Position numbers and translations under genes: made by a program. A stretch of DNA of 64,000 bases, taken from Flavobacteriales bacterium. GTDB taxonomy: Bacteria; Bacteroidota; Bacteroidia; Flavobacteriales_F; PHOS-HE28. Every line of letters begins with the position of its first letter. Position 1 is the stretch's first letter. The notes under the pieces are model-generated. The model searched no databases and was not told where the DNA came from. It was given only the letters and a program-made list of their open reading frames with translations. The stretch lies in the NCBI GenBank assembly GCA_016721005.1, contig JADKJM010000019.1, positions 496,001 to 560,000 of the forward strand. Direction: 5' to 3'. This document shows, in pieces, positions 61,604-64,000 of the stretch.

Positions 61604-61837
61604 TCACTCCAGCACACGTTCACCCCGCACCGGCTTCAGCGCACCGCGCACCACGGCAAGGTGTCGTTCCTCGCATTCCAGCACCGCAGTGTAGCGCGCA
61701 GGTGGATTGGGTTTGGACCATTTCCGGCCTTCGATCCCTTCGCGCGCACAGAACGCCTCCAGGTGTTCGAGGAAGTGCTCCGCCGTGGTCGGGGCATCCG
61801 GCCCGAAGAAATCCCAATGGAAGCGGAGCAGGCTCAT
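61604..61837 (-). CDS. Small hypothetical protein
   Basis: 77 residues from ATG 61837 (MSLLRFHWDFFGPDAPTTAE); an upstream in-frame start would run into the neighbouring LysE-like gene. Segments HFLEHLEAFCAREGIEG and TAVLECEERHLAVVRGALKP suggest a compact alpha/beta fold. Family not recognised. Convergent with the aldehyde dehydrogenase, with stop codons abutting. Confidence 0.55.
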   Translation of the reverse strand: MSLLRFHWDFFGPDAPTTAEHFLEHLEAFCAREGIEGRKWSKPNPPARYTAVLECEERHLAVVRGALKPVRGERVLE

Positions 61838-61863
61838 CTCGTTCGCGCCGCTAATTTGCGCAC

Positions 61864-62589
61864 ATGGATGCATTGATCCTCTTCATCATTGCTGCGGTGG
61901 CCAGTTTCATCGGGTCTCTCCAAGCAGGGATCGTGAACACTGCGGTACTTGCACACACCATCAAGTTCGGCCCGGACGCTGGTCGGCGCATGGCGATCGG
62001 GGGCGCGATCCCGGAACTGATCTACGCGGGGATTGCCTTCCAGTTCGCCACGCTCGTGCTGCATCATCTGGGATTGGATCGGGCCGGGATCGGCGCATTG
62101 GTCGGCGCCATCCTCATCGGTATCGGCATCTATTTCCTGTTGATCTTCAAACCGGTCTTCGCCACCAACGAGGAAAAGCTGAAGGCGACCGGCATGCGGA
62201 AAGGCTTGCTTCTCGGGTTGGCGAATCCGCAGCTGCTCCTGTTCTGGTGCGGTGTGAAACTCTCCCTGTCGTCCGTCGGCGTGGAAGGTCATGGCATTCT
62301 TGAATTGATCGCCTTCGCATCCGGCGCATTCGTGGGGGCGATCATCCTGCTGTTCCAGTTGGTCAAGCTCGGCAGGAAGGCGGTGGAACGGATGAAACCT
62401 TCCACACTGCGGAATATGTTCCGCTTGGTCGGACTCGTACTCGTGATCAGCGGTGTCATTGGTATCATGCGAACCAGGAAACCACGCGACGCAGCGGCCC
62501 CACACGCCAGCCGAGGTGCGTTCCCATCCGACCCAGCAGTGCATGGAAGCTCACCGGTTCCGTACCTGTTCGTTGCAATTGCCGACTGA
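61864..62589 (+). CDS. LysE/RhtB-like transporter
   Basis: 241 residues, about six transmembrane helices: FIIAAVASFIGSLQAGIVNT (LysE-type G-x-x-x-G start), GGAIPELIYAGIAFQFATLV, GLLLGLANPQLLLFWCGVKL and LVGLVLVISGVIGIM. Likely exports an amino acid or small metabolite. The last about 40 residues (from RTRKPRDAAAPHASRG) are not membrane-like and overlap 125 bp of the opposite gene, so the true C-terminus may be earlier if an indel is present. Confidence 0.75.
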   Translation: MDALILFIIAAVASFIGSLQAGIVNTAVLAHTIKFGPDAGRRMAIGGAIPELIYAGIAFQFATLVLHHLGLDRAGIGALVGAILIGIGIYFLLIFKPVFATNEEKLKATGMRKGLLLGLANPQLLLFWCGVKLSLSSVGVEGHGILELIAFASGAFVGAIILLFQLVKLGRKAVERMKPSTLRNMFRLVGLVLVISGVIGIMRTRKPRDAAAPHASRGAFPSDPAVHGSSPVPYLFVAIAD

Positions 62590-63514
62590 TCGAGCCGACG
62601 TGGCGAACGTGACGCGTGAGCTCACGCCAGCACTGGAAGATGGAGTATCGCGGATCGTAAATGTGTCCCGGCTCACTGCTGACCCCGTTCATCTCGATGA
62701 CCGTGAATCGACCCTCACGCAAGGCCACCTCGCTCTCGCACCGCACATCCATGCGTCCGTAGTAGATGCCTTCCGTCATGGCCAGCAAGCCATCAACGGC
62801 GATGCCAAGAGCAGGTGTTGCCAAGTGATTGGCATCATTGAACAACGTGCCTCGGCAATGATTGCCGATCGGTTCAACGCGCGCGATCATACCCGGAGAA
62901 GGCACGCTGGACAACAACACCGGATCCAATTCCAGCAATCGTTCGATCTGTTTCCTCCCACGCCATTGCTTCGACAGGAGTTCGAGCACCGTGGATCGAC
63001 CATCACCGGTCACGGAAAGGAATTCCTTGCCTGCCACCGAGAGCAGAGTGGTGTTTCCGGTCGCTGGGTCACGCGCGAACATCAACCCGAATTCAAGATC
63101 ACCGGGCGCCATCGCTTGCAGCAGGAAGGTGTTCGGTTTCCCCGCTAGCGCGCGAACCAATTCACTCTCATCCGTCACGCGCACTACTCCTTGTCCGCGC
63201 TCCCCCACATCCGGCTTCACGATCAACGGAAAGGAAATGCCTGACGCCCGGTGGGTCCGGATCACATCGGCTTCAGTGCTGTACGAAGGGATCAAGCAGG
63301 TCTGCGGAAAGATCTCCTTCGGCAGCAAGGAATAGATCGCCGACTTGCTTTCACCGAAGAAGCCGCCCATGTCGATGGCCGGATTCACATTGGTGAAAAA
63401 TGCGGCGCGGCGCTGGCGGATGGCCTGATACAGATAGAGTGGCACCACCGGTAGATAGATCACCTGCCACGGCCAGTACTCGTGGTTCAACCGATCGGTC
63501 AGTGTGCGCAGCAT
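62465..63514 (-). CDS. ATP-grasp domain protein
   Basis: 349 residues. ATP-binding lysine region SFPLIVKPDVGERGQGVVRV (about residue 95), EFGLMFARDPATG, and the metal-binding FTVIEMNGVSSEPGHIYDP (about 280) give the ATP-grasp signature. The N-terminal segment (PLYLYQAIRQRRAAFFTNVN) is not typical of D-Ala-D-Ala ligase. Likely a carboxylate ligase of unknown substrate. The C-terminal 40 residues overlap the LysE-like gene on the other strand. Confidence 0.75.
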   Translation of the reverse strand: MLRTLTDRLNHEYWPWQVIYLPVVPLYLYQAIRQRRAAFFTNVNPAIDMGGFFGESKSAIYSLLPKEIFPQTCLIPSYSTEADVIRTHRASGISFPLIVKPDVGERGQGVVRVTDESELVRALAGKPNTFLLQAMAPGDLEFGLMFARDPATGNTTLLSVAGKEFLSVTGDGRSTVLELLSKQWRGRKQIERLLELDPVLLSSVPSPGMIARVEPIGNHCRGTLFNDANHLATPALGIAVDGLLAMTEGIYYGRMDVRCESEVALREGRFTVIEMNGVSSEPGHIYDPRYSIFQCWRELTRHVRHVGSISRQLQRTGTEPVSFHALLGRMGTHLGWRVGPLRRVVSWFA

Positions 63515-63523
63515 GGCACCGGG

Positions 63524-64000
63524 TCAGCGAGCGCGATGGTTGCGTGTGGAAGCCGCCACACCCAAGTGTTCAGGGAATGCCACATGGGGTAGCTCCTGTT
63601 CCAACACCATACGCACCATGGCCAAGTGGTGTACGCCATGGTCCGCGAGGTAGGCCAATTCGCGTTTCAAGGTGGTGCGCTGCACAACTGGATCGGCACT
63701 TCCCGGCAGCTCGCTTTCCATCACCAGATCACGATCATGCGTGAGCCCGGACATCAACCTGATGTTGTTGTCCGTCGCGGAACGCGCCACGTCAACTTCG
63801 GTCTCGATCAACAGGTTCCGCGCGCGGCGATCGTAACTGAAGCGTTCCACCTCATTGTTCGCCAGCAGGCACGTGTGGAACTCAAGGATGTGACGAAGGT
63901 GTTGGCCGATGGTCCCGCCGAACAACAAGGCACTCGGGCGTTGTAGCTGCGTGTTGGAGAGTTGCATCAAGAGCGCATCGATCTTCCGCAGGATGTCGAT
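63524..64000 (-). CDS. DinB-like protein (partial, right edge)
   Basis: The frame is open to the window edge, so the N-terminus is missing. A four-helix pattern with possible metal-binding histidines: GGTIGQHLRHILEFHTCLL and LADHGVHHLAMVRMVLEQ. This fits the DinB/YfiT superfamily. The end lies 9 bp from the start of the ATP-grasp gene, so the two are probably co-transcribed. Confidence 0.6.
   Translation of the reverse strand: MDILRKIDALLMQLSNTQLQRPSALLFGGTIGQHLRHILEFHTCLLANNEVERFSYDRRARNLLIETEVDVARSATDNNIRLMSGLTHDRDLVMESELPGSADPVVQRTTLKRELAYLADHGVHHLAMVRMVLEQELPHVAFPEHLGVAASTRNHRAR

Noticed and set aside
1..64000. tRNA, rRNA or riboswitch genes
   Set aside because: I read the intergenic gaps and saw no cloverleaf, rRNA or recognisable riboswitch; a covariance-model scan would be decisive.

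Overview
The window looks like a chromosomal piece of a high-GC, Flavobacteriales-like member of the Bacteroidota. Evidence: several secreted proteins end in type IX secretion (T9SS) sorting domains; promoter-like sites match the Bacteroidota -7 consensus TAnnTTTG (TACATTTG, TACTTTTG); the NuoG is a short form; an LpxD gene indicates a lipid-A outer membrane; and a CarH-like regulator sits with an ECF sigma factor, carotenoid genes and a photolyase. Most of the window appears to be about 58-60% GC. The stretch at about 29.6-34.7 kb is visibly AT-richer.

Layout. 1-8.2 kb: complex I operon nuoA-K on the minus strand, with nuoK cut by the left edge and nuoL-N presumably beyond it. It is divergent from dxs (8.3-10.3). 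10.3-16.7: a T9SS cargo gene, a broken small envelope gene and three polytopic GT-C-like membrane proteins. 16.8-21.7: the fatty-acid/ribosome operon yceD-rpmF-plsX-fabH-accB-accC. 21.8-24.6: a 40-codon ORF, gpsA and a secreted M28 peptidase. 24.6-29.6: a DUF1232 protein, a HEAT-repeat/cyclophilin lipoprotein and a 917-residue Orn/Lys/Arg decarboxylase. 29.8-34.7: an AT-richer island with a membrane GAF-like protein, a 92-residue protein, a DNA methyltransferase and an 804-residue GHKL ATPase, a plausible uncharacterised defence system. 34.7-37.4: a helical hypothetical protein, a frameshifted IS256-family element and a degenerate 21-bp repeat array. 37.4-42.5: an ATP-grasp ligase, a GxxExxY protein inside a repeat-bounded element, a C45-family Ntn hydrolase and an aldehyde dehydrogenase. 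42.7-51.3: light-response and carotenoid cluster (crtZ, SRPBCC, a T9SS DUF4397 protein, phr, idi, crtB, crtI, ECF sigma, carH-like). 51.4-55.6: lpxD, an FG-GAP T9SS protein and a small T9SS protein. 55.7-64: uvrC, a T9SS gene inserted at the head of a glycosyltransferase gene with a 67-bp duplication, the glycosyltransferase, an ALDH3-type dehydrogenase, a LysE-like exporter, an ATP-grasp protein and a DinB-like protein cut by the right edge.

Two things stand out. First, a dispersed family of 80-105 bp imperfect palindromes with arms like CCGCAAAGG...CCTTTGCGG occupies intergenic gaps. One copy carries a GxxExxY (PD-(D/E)XK-like) gene between its arms, next to a 56-bp tandem array that itself looks like 'arm plus ORF start'. 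This resembles an autonomous/non-autonomous repeat system. Second, the 29.8-34.7 kb island pairs a DNA methyltransferase with a GHKL ATPase in abutting genes.

Several genes (nuoK, nuoJ, nuoA, the GT-C gene at 14.9-16.7, the FG-GAP gene and the IS256 transposase) are intact except for single-base indels, some in homopolymers. I treat these mainly as probable sequence errors.
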